Assembly: GCA_016786665.1 (NCBI GenBank)
Contig: JAEUVZ010000055.1
Coordinates: 1-32,082 of the forward strand
DNA from: Flavipsychrobacter sp.
Lineage (GTDB): Bacteria; Bacteroidota; Bacteroidia; Chitinophagales; Chitinophagaceae
DNA: 32,082 nucleotides
Reading direction: 5' to 3'
The position numbers and the translations under genes are program-made. Every line of letters begins with the position of its first letter. The stretch's first letter is position 1. Shown piece by piece: positions 8,064 through 15,057 of the stretch. A model generated the notes under the pieces. The model did not search any database, was not told where the DNA came from, and saw only the letters and a list, made by a program, of their open reading frames with translations.

Positions 8064-9581
8064 ATGAAGACACTATTTACCACCCTAATTATATTGTGTT
8101 CCGCCGCAACAGGCCGGGCACAATGTACCGCTCCTCCACCCCAACCCGGTTCCATAGTAGGTATAGACCCTGTATGTGCGGGTAGCACCCAGGTATATTA
8201 TATCTTCCCGGTGGCAGGTGCCACCAGCTATACCTGGACGCTGCCCAATGGCTGGACGGGTACCAGCAATACCACCAGTATAACCGTAGTGGCCGGTAGC
8301 GCCGGTGGCTGGATGTACGTTACTGCCAACAACGATTGCGGCAGCAGTGCTCCGCAGGGCTACCTGGCCGCCGTTCTGGACCCGCATATTACCGCCTCAG
8401 GGCCGGCTGCCTTTTGCGATGGCGGAAGTGTGCTCCTGAATTCCAACGCCGGCAATGGGTTGGTGTACCAGTGGTATAGGGATGGAGTAGCCATTAGCGG
8501 AGCGGGAAGCACTACCTACACCGCCACAATGCCCGGAGAATACACGGTGCAGGCATCTACCAACAATTGCTTTATTGTTTCAGACCCGTTTACCGTAACC
8601 GTAAATCCTAACCCAGATATACCCGTAGCGGGCAATTCCAGCCCCGTGTGCGTTGGCGCTATACTGGATTTTTCGGGGGCTTGCGCAACACCCGGTGTTA
8701 GCTACAGCTGGAATGGCCCCAACAACTTCAGCAACACACAAAACCCGCAGATACTCTTCAGCCAGGCGGCTGATGCGGGCGTATATACGCTCACTGTAAC
8801 AGATGGAAACTGTAGTGCATCGGCTACCACTACTGTGGTAATGGAAGATGTACCCGGGGTCACATCCATCAGCGGCACCAACCCTGTCTGCGAGAATTCC
8901 GCTTCGGGTTACAGTGTGCCCAACGACCCTTCGGCACTCCAGTACAACTGGACGATGCCCGGCGGCTGGAATGGTACCAGCACTACCAACAGCATAGTAG
9001 CCACTGTTGGTACAGCAGGTGGAACGATAAGTGTGTACGCGGTAAACAATTGCGGCATCAGCGATACGGTTTATCTTGACGTAACGGTGAATCCCCGGCC
9101 GCAGCCGGTGATTGTTATCTCGGGAAACGACCTCATTACTACGCAGGTTTATGCCTCTTACCAATGGTATAATACTTCCGGTCCTATCGCCGGTGCTACC
9201 AACCAAAGCTATACACCCATGCAGATGGGCCACCACTTTGTGGTAGTAACTGACTCCAACGGTTGTGTTAACCAGTCCAACTCCTTTAACATAGACGGAC
9301 TGTCTGTCTCTTCACGCTCCACAGGTGCGGCTGTTATCCTGTACCCAAGCCCCAATAGTGGCAGTTTCCGTATAGAGGGCCGGGTAGAAGCCAGCGACGG
9401 TAACGTATCGGTAAGCGTTATAGACCTTGCGGGCCGTGTGGTGCACACGGAGCGGCTAAGTGTTGCCGGTACCGTTATTTCCGCAGAAGTGAACCTAAGC
9501 CCCACCTTACCGGAAGGGCTGTATACATTAAAGCTCCATTCAGATACCTGGAATAGCGTTATCCCTTTTGTAAAGAAATAA
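8064..9581 (+). CDS. T9SS-secreted protein made only of PKD/Ig modules and a sorting domain
   Basis: A 505-residue secreted protein. The signal peptide is about 1-19 (ending GRA before QC). It lacks the DUF7948 head and SBBP propeller of its two upstream paralogues. It keeps the downstream module order: A (about 30), B (109), C (187), A' (267), D (349), each with a YTWTLP/YNWTMP or YQWY core and paired Cys residues. The C-terminus (about 423-505) is a T9SS sorting domain containing DLAGRVV and LYTLKL and ending PFVKK, like the first protein. The usual YPNPNxG motif reads YPSPNSG here. Compared with the 1374-5153 product it is essentially that protein without its N-terminal half and one B module. 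It is expected to be exported by Sec then T9SS; its function is unknown. Confidence 0.85.
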   Translation: MKTLFTTLIILCSAATGRAQCTAPPPQPGSIVGIDPVCAGSTQVYYIFPVAGATSYTWTLPNGWTGTSNTTSITVVAGSAGGWMYVTANNDCGSSAPQGYLAAVLDPHITASGPAAFCDGGSVLLNSNAGNGLVYQWYRDGVAISGAGSTTYTATMPGEYTVQASTNNCFIVSDPFTVTVNPNPDIPVAGNSSPVCVGAILDFSGACATPGVSYSWNGPNNFSNTQNPQILFSQAADAGVYTLTVTDGNCSASATTTVVMEDVPGVTSISGTNPVCENSASGYSVPNDPSALQYNWTMPGGWNGTSTTNSIVATVGTAGGTISVYAVNNCGISDTVYLDVTVNPRPQPVIVISGNDLITTQVYASYQWYNTSGPIAGATNQSYTPMQMGHHFVVVTDSNGCVNQSNSFNIDGLSVSSRSTGAAVILYPSPNSGSFRIEGRVEASDGNVSVSVIDLAGRVVHTERLSVAGTVISAEVNLSPTLPEGLYTLKLHSDTWNSVIPFVKK

Positions 9582-9976
9582 AACGCTTAATACGCGCTAT
9601 AAGAGCTTGTCTGAAAAGTCGGAACTTGTCTAATTTGGTTCTGAATGGCAGATAGTTTAATAGCGTTACGAAGTTGAAATTCTGACGCGCATTTTTCTGC
9701 CAGGAGGAATTCGAGTAGGGAAGGAAAGGGGAGAAATATTGATGCGGAATGAGCGCCTTCCTCCGGCTTGGTCAGAAAACCGGCGCTTAGTTCAATAGAG
9801 AGCCGCAAAACACAACAAAACGCGCAGCGCTGGCTACCGAGCCCGGCGGAGCCGCATGGGGTAGGGCCGCCTTTTCTTTTGGTACTCTTGTTTTGGCGGA
9901 GCAAAAGAAAAGTACAAGCGTGCCGGGTCAGACAACAAGAGGAGGAAACGGGCTTCAAAATACATACACTAGAATG
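9582..9976. other. Gene-free intergenic stretch, possible intergenic repeat element
   Basis: About 395 bases with no convincing gene. Only short frames occur, with atypical composition (Arg/Ser/Pro-rich translations). At 9871-9881 CTTTTCTTTTG is perfectly complementary to CAAAAGAAAAG at 9902-9912, giving an 11-bp inverted repeat with a 20-base spacer. It is embedded in a GC-rich segment (GCCCGGCGGAGCCGCATGGG). From memory, similar CTTTTCTTTTGG...AAAAGAAAAG cassettes recur between genes in many Bacteroidota and Proteobacteria. Whether this one is multicopy in its genome cannot be seen here. Confidence 0.4.
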
Positions 9977-10014
9977 AAAGAAGCTGCATCAATTACTCTT
10001 GATACAGCTTCTTT
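9977..10014. terminator. Probable bidirectional terminator hairpin
   Basis: AAAGAAGCTGCATCAA (9977-9992) pairs with 9999-10014 over 16 positions with one mismatch and a 6-base loop. A-rich and T-rich ends serve both strands. It lies just beyond the stop of the minus-strand kinase/RapZ gene at 10017 and closes that operon. Confidence 0.7.
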
Positions 10015-10016
10015 TG

Positions 10017-11498
10017 CTATTGCTTGGTTGTCTCCGTCTCAGCATCCAGCCGCCAGTTCTTTTCGTTTAGGTGGCTTACAGTAACGGGTATGTTATATTC
10101 GTTGCTGAGGTAGGCGGCCAGTTGTTCGGCGGCAAATACAGACCGGTGTTGGCCTCCGGTGCAGCCAAATGCCACGCTCAGGTGCTCAAAGCCACGCGAC
10201 AGGTAATCGTCTACGCTAATGGAGACCATTCCCTTTACGTGGTCCAGGAATTCGTTCATGCGCGTATCGTTTTTCAGGAACTCCTGCACATCGGCATCGT
10301 GGCCGGTAAGGTGCTTGTATGCTTTATATCTGCCTGGGTTCAGAATCCCGCGGCAGTCGAATACAAAGCCGCCGCCGTGTCCGCTCTTATCTTTCGGTAC
10401 GCCCACCTTATACGAGAAGCTCGCTATCTGCACCAGCAGCTTGGCGTTCTGTTCCCGCTTTTGCACTTCATACTTAGCCTGCATGTCAGGGGTGCAGAGT
10501 TGTTCCAGCAGTTTGCGCAACTGCGGGTAGTTTTGCAGTTGGGGGTTGCTTTCCAGGAACATGTCCAGGTTCTTGAGCGCCGGCCCTATACTGCTCAGGA
10601 AGTGAGGTTTATGTTCCAGCAGTCCGCGGAACCCATAGGCGCCCAGCACCTGCAGCAGGCGCAGCAACACGAATTGGGCGTACCCGCGCCTGAAGTGTAT
10701 CTCATCCATGCGGGGCACGGGGAGCTTTTCCATAGTGGCTACATATCCGTTTATCAGGTCTTCTTTCCAGGTGTCGGGAAGTTGCGCTTTGGCCTGCCAC
10801 AGCAGCGAGGCTATATCATATTGCGGCGGCCCCTGCATGCTGCCCTGGTAGTCTATCAGGTACACTTTGCCCTCGTGCAGCATTATATTGCGGCTCTGGA
10901 AGTCGCGGTACATCAGCATCTGGGGCTGCATGCGCCCCAGTTCTTTGCTCATCTGCTCCATCTCGCTCAGCACTTCATTGCGGTCGTAGGGTATGCGTTG
11001 CAGGTCGGCGAAATAATATTTAAAATACAGCAGGTCGGCCATAATGGCTTTCTCGTCAAATTGGCGGGTGGAAAAGCACTGGTCAAAGTTGCATTCACGT
11101 CCGGCTATCCATTGCGCTTTCGCCAGTTGTTCCAGCGAGGCGTGAAAGTATTTGCGTACTTCTTCCGTATGGCCCTCTTTCATCAGCAGGCTGAATAGCG
11201 AGGTGTTCCCCAGGTCTTGTTGCAGGTAGCATTTCCGGTCTTTGCTTACATTGTACAGTTCCGGCACATTCACCTGGTGCTTCTTAAAAAGCTCGGTAAA
11301 GTAGAAGTAAGAATTGTTTTCCGGTATGTTGTTGTTGTAGGTGCCTATCGCGGTTTTCTTCTTGTTATACAGGCGATAATACCTCCTGTCAGAGCCCGAT
11401 ACCGGCAGCAGGTCTACTTTGTCGGGTTTTACCCCAAAGTGGTCTTCAAATAATTTTTCTAGTGTGCTGATGGTTTCAGCCGATGATTTGGTTGTCAT
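10017..11498 (-). CDS. APH-family kinase fused to a RapZ C-terminal domain
   Basis: A 493-residue two-domain protein. Residues 1-335 are an aminoglycoside phosphotransferase/choline-kinase-like fold of the kind seen in the cell-wall sugar kinase AmgK. The catalytic loop is YRDFQSRN (D199, N204) and the metal-binding motif is LIDYQG (D216). Residues about 355-485 match the RapZ C-terminal domain: FSYKVGVP (361-368), FDCRGILNPGR (380-390), LTGHD, and the signature GCTGGQHRS (445-453). The RapZ N-terminal Walker-type ATPase domain is absent. In E. coli the RapZ C-terminal domain binds GlcN6P and an sRNA; AmgK phosphorylates MurNAc/GlcNAc. A sugar kinase coupled to an amino-sugar-phosphate sensor is my inference. 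It is last in an operon with sixA-like and lpxH: its ATG overlaps the upstream stop (TAATG), implying translational coupling. Confidence 0.85.
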   Translation of the reverse strand: MTTKSSAETISTLEKLFEDHFGVKPDKVDLLPVSGSDRRYYRLYNKKKTAIGTYNNNIPENNSYFYFTELFKKHQVNVPELYNVSKDRKCYLQQDLGNTSLFSLLMKEGHTEEVRKYFHASLEQLAKAQWIAGRECNFDQCFSTRQFDEKAIMADLLYFKYYFADLQRIPYDRNEVLSEMEQMSKELGRMQPQMLMYRDFQSRNIMLHEGKVYLIDYQGSMQGPPQYDIASLLWQAKAQLPDTWKEDLINGYVATMEKLPVPRMDEIHFRRGYAQFVLLRLLQVLGAYGFRGLLEHKPHFLSSIGPALKNLDMFLESNPQLQNYPQLRKLLEQLCTPDMQAKYEVQKREQNAKLLVQIASFSYKVGVPKDKSGHGGGFVFDCRGILNPGRYKAYKHLTGHDADVQEFLKNDTRMNEFLDHVKGMVSISVDDYLSRGFEHLSVAFGCTGGQHRSVFAAEQLAAYLSNEYNIPVTVSHLNEKNWRLDAETETTKQ

Positions 11499-12001
11499 TA
11501 TTGTTTCTTGGGGTACTCAAATAAAAAAACACTCTTTTTGCCATTCGGGAACATTTCCCAGTGTGCTATATCCAGTTCCGCGCCTACCATGCCGCAGGTG
11601 GGCATATGGTCTATACGGAAACCGGGAGACAATTCATTTACAAACTCGGTGATGCCGGGGTTGTGGCCTACTATAAATACTGTCTTCACCTCGTCGCCTA
11701 CTTCATAAAGCACTTCTTCAAATACTTGTGGAATGCAATGGTACAGCTTGTCCACCCACTGTATCTTTTCCGGTTCATAGCCCAGCTCGGTGGCTATCTT
11801 TCTGGCTGTTTGTTTGGCCCGTTTGGCCGGGCTGGCAATGATGAGGTCGGGTAGTATGTTCAGTTTTTTAAGCCGTTCACCCATCATAGGCGCATCGCGT
11901 TCTCCCCTGTCGTTCAGGGGACGTTCAAAATCGCTTTGCAGCGGATTCGACCAGCTTGACTTTGCATGGCGTATCATCACCAGCCTTCGGTTTGTACTCA
12001 C
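11498..12001 (-). CDS. SixA-like histidine phosphatase
   Basis: A 167-residue histidine phosphatase of the SixA branch. The catalytic motif RHAKSSW carries H12 and R11. SPAKRAKQTA supplies a second arginine region (R61), and VGHNPG gives the second histidine (H113). The length is typical for SixA. SixA in E. coli dephosphorylates phosphohistidine on PTS-family proteins, but in Bacteroidota the substrate is unknown, so only phosphatase activity is implied. The start is GTG at 12001, overlapping the TGA stop of lpxH as GTGA; the stop overlaps the next ATG as TAATG. The gene therefore sits in the middle of a tightly coupled three-gene unit. No signal peptide is present, so it is cytoplasmic. Confidence 0.88.
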   Translation of the reverse strand: MSTNRRLVMIRHAKSSWSNPLQSDFERPLNDRGERDAPMMGERLKKLNILPDLIIASPAKRAKQTARKIATELGYEPEKIQWVDKLYHCIPQVFEEVLYEVGDEVKTVFIVGHNPGITEFVNELSPGFRIDHMPTCGMVGAELDIAHWEMFPNGKKSVFLFEYPKKQ

Positions 12002-12759
12002 TTTTTTCCGTAAAATTTTAAACTTAGGTTATGTCCGTCATACACGGCATAGCTATCATACCGTATCCAGTCGCCCAGGTTCACGTAGGTGCTGGTAGCG
12101 GTCAGGGGGTATTCAATAGCAATATGCCGGTGGCCGAAGATGAAATAGTTGATGGGTTCTTTTTTCAGCATGTCGTAAGCATACTGTACGAGCCATTCTT
12201 TTTCAGGCCCCAGGAATTGCTCTTCTTCACCATCCACGTGCTTGGGGCCAAGCCGGCTGAACCATCCGGCCATTCCTACCCCTGTATCGGGGTGCAATCT
12301 CCGGTAGAGCCATTGCGAAATGGGGCTACGGAATATTTTTTTTATGAACTTGTAGCCATGGTCGCCGGGGCCCAATCCGTCACCATGGGCGATCAGGAAT
12401 TTTTTCCCGTTGAAGGTGCGTGTAATGGCATTGTGGTGTACGGGTATATTCAGCTCCTCCTCAAAGTAGCCACGCATCCACAGGTCGTGATTGCCGGTAA
12501 AGGCTTCCACATGTATTCCGGAGTCTGTCAGCTCGGCCAGTTTGCCGAAGAAACGGGTGAACCCTTTCGGTACTACATTACGGTACTCAAACCACACATC
12601 AAAGATGTCGCCCACCAGGAAGATATAAGCAGCATCATTCTTTATCTCGTCCAGCCAGGCGCACAAACGCTTCTCGCGTGCAAGGCTGCTTTCGCGGTTG
12701 GGTATGCCGAGATGAAAATCGGAAGCAAAGTAGATTTTTTTACCTTCTGGCAGGTTCAT
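11998..12759 (-). CDS. lpxH: UDP-2,3-diacylglucosamine hydrolase (LpxH-type)
   Basis: A 253-residue calcineurin-like metallophosphoesterase with all expected metal motifs: DFH (D14, H16), GDIFD (D51), GNHD (N90, H91), AHGD (H125) and GHRH (H210, H212). The central insertion and WFEYR after GDIFDVW fit LpxH-type enzymes. Such enzymes cleave the pyrophosphate of UDP-2,3-diacylglucosamine to give lipid X in lipid A synthesis at the inner face of the inner membrane. It is the first gene of the minus-strand unit lpxH - sixA-like - kinase/RapZ. A generic metallophosphatase is possible, but motif order and length favour LpxH. Confidence 0.88.
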   Translation of the reverse strand: MNLPEGKKIYFASDFHLGIPNRESSLAREKRLCAWLDEIKNDAAYIFLVGDIFDVWFEYRNVVPKGFTRFFGKLAELTDSGIHVEAFTGNHDLWMRGYFEEELNIPVHHNAITRTFNGKKFLIAHGDGLGPGDHGYKFIKKIFRSPISQWLYRRLHPDTGVGMAGWFSRLGPKHVDGEEEQFLGPEKEWLVQYAYDMLKKEPINYFIFGHRHIAIEYPLTATSTYVNLGDWIRYDSYAVYDGHNLSLKFYGKK

Positions 12760-12836
12760 TTAATCAGAGGAAAGATGGGGCTGCTAAATTACTTTAAATA
12801 ACTAAAATAGTCCGTAAATATTGTAGTTTTATAAGG

Positions 12837-13241
12837 ATGAAAACCCTCTTAATTGCAGTTATAATATCGTTCTCGTTCCCGGCAGTAGCCCAAGTAGCGG
12901 AGAAAGCCGTTCCCACAAGCAAAACAACTTTTTCCTTAGGTGGCTGTGGAATCACAAACAGGCATACTGAAAAATATGAGGAGCTAATGAAGATAGTCAG
13001 CGAGAAGAATGTGCAGGAACTCTTCAAATGGCTACGCTCTGATGATCTGGGAATACAACTTTATGCGTTGGAAGGCTATAAAAGACTTGCAGTTGATATA
13101 GATGACGCTACTAGAGCCCTTATCTCAACAATTCTAGATAGTAAGTCAGAAGTGCTCTCCTGTGCGGGTTGTTTTGTTTCTTACCAGTCTGTAGAAAGCA
13201 TAGTCAGGCAAAATGACTATTTAGAGCTTCTTAAAAAGTAA
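12837..13241 (+). CDS. Small secreted protein of unknown function
   Basis: A 134-residue protein with a clear signal peptide (residues 1-18, hydrophobic LLIAVIISFSF, cleavage after AVA). I do not recognise the family. The mature part has one Cys near the N-terminus (C37 in GGCG) and a CxxC pair (C109, C112). The middle is helical, and LFKWLRSDDLGIQLYALEG resembles a single HEAT-like helical hairpin. It faces away from the lpxH operon across a 77-base gap. A weak -7-like TAGTTTTA lies at 12824-12831, just before the start. It stands alone, followed by the SAM riboswitch region; codon use is somewhat AT-richer than its neighbours. Confidence 0.7.
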   Translation: MKTLLIAVIISFSFPAVAQVAEKAVPTSKTTFSLGGCGITNRHTEKYEELMKIVSEKNVQELFKWLRSDDLGIQLYALEGYKRLAVDIDDATRALISTILDSKSEVLSCAGCFVSYQSVESIVRQNDYLELLKK

Positions 13242-13325
13242 GTTTTCGGGTGTTGAAATGCCTTCCAATAAAGGATTTTCACTAACATCAATTCCACCCT
13301 CAGTGTGTCATAGGGCAAATAAAAT

Positions 13326-13357
13326 TTGGAAATTCAAAACCAGCGCCTATATCTTTG
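13326..13357 (+). promoter_or_regulatory. Promoter of the SAM-riboswitch/metB transcript
   Basis: TTG at 13326-13328 (in TTTGG) and TATCTTTG at 13350-13357 are separated by 21 bases. This fits the Bacteroidota -33/-7 architecture (TTTG / TAnnTTTG). It is positioned about 20 bases before the riboswitch P1 helix, as expected. Confidence 0.75.
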
Positions 13358-13378
13358 CACCAGTTCTTTTAACGATCA

Positions 13379-13490
13379 CTTATCAAGAAAGGCAGAGGGA
13401 AATGGCCCGATGACGCCTTAGCAACCGCTCTACAGTAATGTAGGGAATGGTGCTAACTCCATCCTCGCTCGAAAGAGCAGGAGAGATAAG
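13379..13490 (+). promoter_or_regulatory. SAM-I (S-box) riboswitch aptamer
   Basis: P1 is formed by CTTATC (13379-13384) and GATAAG (13485-13490). Conserved core elements are in order: GAAAGGCAGAGGGAAATGGC, then CCGATGACGCC, AGCAACC, GGTGCTAACTCC, and a P4 hairpin TCCTCGCTC-GAAA-GAGCAGGA. It binds S-adenosylmethionine and controls the downstream metB-like gene, and possibly hom. The expression platform is the terminator at 13544-13580. The strand GATAAGCAGA (13485-13494) can instead pair with TCTGTTTATC (13551-13560) over 10 positions with one G-U. That disrupts both P1 and the terminator stem, so SAM binding should switch transcription off. Confidence 0.93.
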
Positions 13491-13543
13491 CAGACGCAAT
13501 AGTTTTGTACCATATTCGCCCCCGGCGGAATTGAACATACTTG

Positions 13544-13580
13544 AAGCTCCTCTGTTTATCAGCGGAGCTTTTTTGTTTTT
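13544..13580 (+). terminator. Riboswitch-controlled intrinsic terminator
   Basis: AAGCTCCTCTG (13544-13554) pairs with CAGCGGAGCTT (13560-13570), an 11-position stem with one mismatch, followed by TTTTTGTTTTT. Its left arm and loop overlap the antiterminator partner 13551-13560, so this is the OFF-state structure of the SAM-I switch. Confidence 0.88.
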
Positions 13581-13604
13581 AGTCCGCAGGTTGGCTTTCT
13601 GGTT

Positions 13605-13648
13605 CCCCTCTAGGGGGAGGAAGGGGCCTCCTGCGCTAAGGGCAGGAG
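13605..13648 (+). other. Two short GC-rich hairpins in the metB leader
   Basis: CCCC-TCTA-GGGG (13605-13616) and CTCCTGC (13628-13634) with GCAGGAG (13642-13648) form small hairpins between the riboswitch terminator and the metB start. They resemble the GC-rich intergenic hairpin elements common in Bacteroidota. A regulatory role is not evident. Confidence 0.35.
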
Positions 13649-13729
13649 CAACGCTGGTAATACTTTCTGATAATTGGTTTTTAGAGGTTTCGTAACCGTT
13701 TTTAAAAATCAAAAAAATATCAGAAGATT

Positions 13730-14908
13730 ATGAGCAACGCAACAACACTTATCCACAGCATCCCGGTCGATCCCCTTACAGGTTCTATCTCCGTTCCCAT
13801 TTACCAGACTTCTACGTTCGTGCAGGAAGCGCCGGGCGTGAATAAGGGTTACGACTACGCCCGTAGTGGCAATCCTACCCGCGCGACATTGGAGCGCATC
13901 GTCGCCCAACTGGAAGGGGGCGCTACAGGAGCCGCTTTCGCCAGCGGGCTGGCGGCCATAGATGCCGTAGTGAAACTGCTGAAAAGCGGAGACGAAATAC
14001 TGGCCGTGGACGATATATACGGAGGCGCATTCCGGCTGTTTACCCACATATACCAGAAGTTCGGCATAACCATCAACTATGCAGACACAACTGATGCCGG
14101 TAATGTGCGGAACGCCATTACTCCCAACACCAGGCTGATATGGCTGGAAACGCCCACCAATCCCACACTGAAAGTGAGTGACATAGCGGCTATCGCGGCT
14201 ATAGCCAAACAGCACAACATACTGCTCTGCGTAGACAACACCTTCGCTTCACCCGCACTGCAACAGCCAATAAAGCTGGGTGCCGACATAGTAGTGCACA
14301 GCGCTACCAAGTACCTGGGCGGCCATAGCGACCTGATAGCCGGACTGATAGTAACCGCCACCGAAGAACTGGGAGCAGAGATAAAATTCATTCAGAATGC
14401 GAGCGGTGGAATACTATCCCCGCATGATAGCTGGCTGGTGATACGCGGGGTGGAAACGCTGCACCTGCGGGTGCAACAGCATTGCCGGAATGCGCAGTCA
14501 GTGGCCGAGTATTTGCTGCTGCATCCCGCTGTGGACAAAGTATATTACCCCGGGCTGGCCACCCACCACAATCACGATATAGCAGCGCGGCAGCAAAGCG
14601 GCTTCGGTGGCATCGTTACGTTCACGCTGAAGGATGATACGGAAGACGCGGCAAAAGACTTTGTCTGTAGCACGCGGCTCTTTAAGCTGGCGGAAAGCCT
14701 GGGAGGGGTGAAAAGCCTGCTTTGCCATCCCGCCACCATGACGCATAAGTCCATACCAAGGGAAAGGCGTCACGCCGCAGGTGTTGCCGATAGCCTGGTT
14801 CGGCTTTCCGTAGGGCTGGAAGACGTGCAGGATCTCATTGATGATATAGAACAAGCGCTGGAAAATTCAAAGGCTGAAATTCAAATATTAGAAGTGGAGA
14901 TGGCGTAA
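13730..14908 (+). CDS. metB: Trans-sulfuration PLP enzyme (cystathionine gamma-synthase/lyase family)
   Basis: A 392-residue Cys/Met-metabolism PLP enzyme. Motifs are YDYARSGNPTR (41-51, PLP-phosphate contacts from the partner subunit), DDIYGG (stacking Tyr97), VDNTFASP (168-175), and the Schiff-base lysine K194 in HSATKYLGGHSD. The C-terminal SLGGVKSLLCHPATMTH is typical of the family. Gamma-synthase (MetB) joins an activated homoserine to cysteine; gamma-lyase or O-acetylhomoserine sulfhydrylase cannot be excluded from motifs alone. Placement behind a SAM-I riboswitch and before homoserine dehydrogenase supports a biosynthetic role in the methionine branch. The leader from riboswitch to ATG is long (about 150 bases past the terminator). 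The symbol is provisional. Confidence 0.87.
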   Translation: MSNATTLIHSIPVDPLTGSISVPIYQTSTFVQEAPGVNKGYDYARSGNPTRATLERIVAQLEGGATGAAFASGLAAIDAVVKLLKSGDEILAVDDIYGGAFRLFTHIYQKFGITINYADTTDAGNVRNAITPNTRLIWLETPTNPTLKVSDIAAIAAIAKQHNILLCVDNTFASPALQQPIKLGADIVVHSATKYLGGHSDLIAGLIVTATEELGAEIKFIQNASGGILSPHDSWLVIRGVETLHLRVQQHCRNAQSVAEYLLLHPAVDKVYYPGLATHHNHDIAARQQSGFGGIVTFTLKDDTEDAAKDFVCSTRLFKLAESLGGVKSLLCHPATMTHKSIPRERRHAAGVADSLVRLSVGLEDVQDLIDDIEQALENSKAEIQILEVEMA

Positions 14909-14958
14909 CCCTCCTGTCTTTAGGAGGGGATGCCGAAAATCGGCTTGTCCGACTTTTT
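14909..14958 (+). terminator. Tandem hairpins after metB, terminator-like
   Basis: CCCTCCT (14909-14915) pairs with AGGAGGG (14922-14928). GCCGA (14932-14936) pairs with TCGGC (14940-14944). Alternatively TCGG/CCGA forms a stem directly before TTTTTT (14953-14958). This may attenuate rather than fully stop transcription into hom, 99 bases downstream; which fold dominates is unclear. Confidence 0.45.
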
Positions 14959-15057
14959 TGGCCGGGAGTTTGACACTCCACGGGAGCGCTTACGCAAGCT
15001 TTTATCCAATACAATTAATCAACAAGAAATCTGTTTAACAATCTAAAGTCAACAATC

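Noticed and set aside
9768-9977. Short frames in the intergenic gap as small genes
   Set aside because: They cross the GC-rich hairpin element, have odd composition, no promoter and no recognisable motif; overlapping short frames on both strands look equally gene-like.
10071-11198. A 375-codon plus-strand open frame
   Set aside because: It is antisense to the kinase-RapZ gene, whose motifs are intact; the antisense translation shows no domain and has shadow composition (rich in His, Gln, Val).
12031-12801. A 256-codon plus-strand frame
   Set aside because: Antisense to lpxH with intact metal motifs on the other strand.
13383-13712. Minus- and plus-strand frames across the riboswitch
   Set aside because: The region is explained by the SAM-I aptamer, terminator and leader hairpins.
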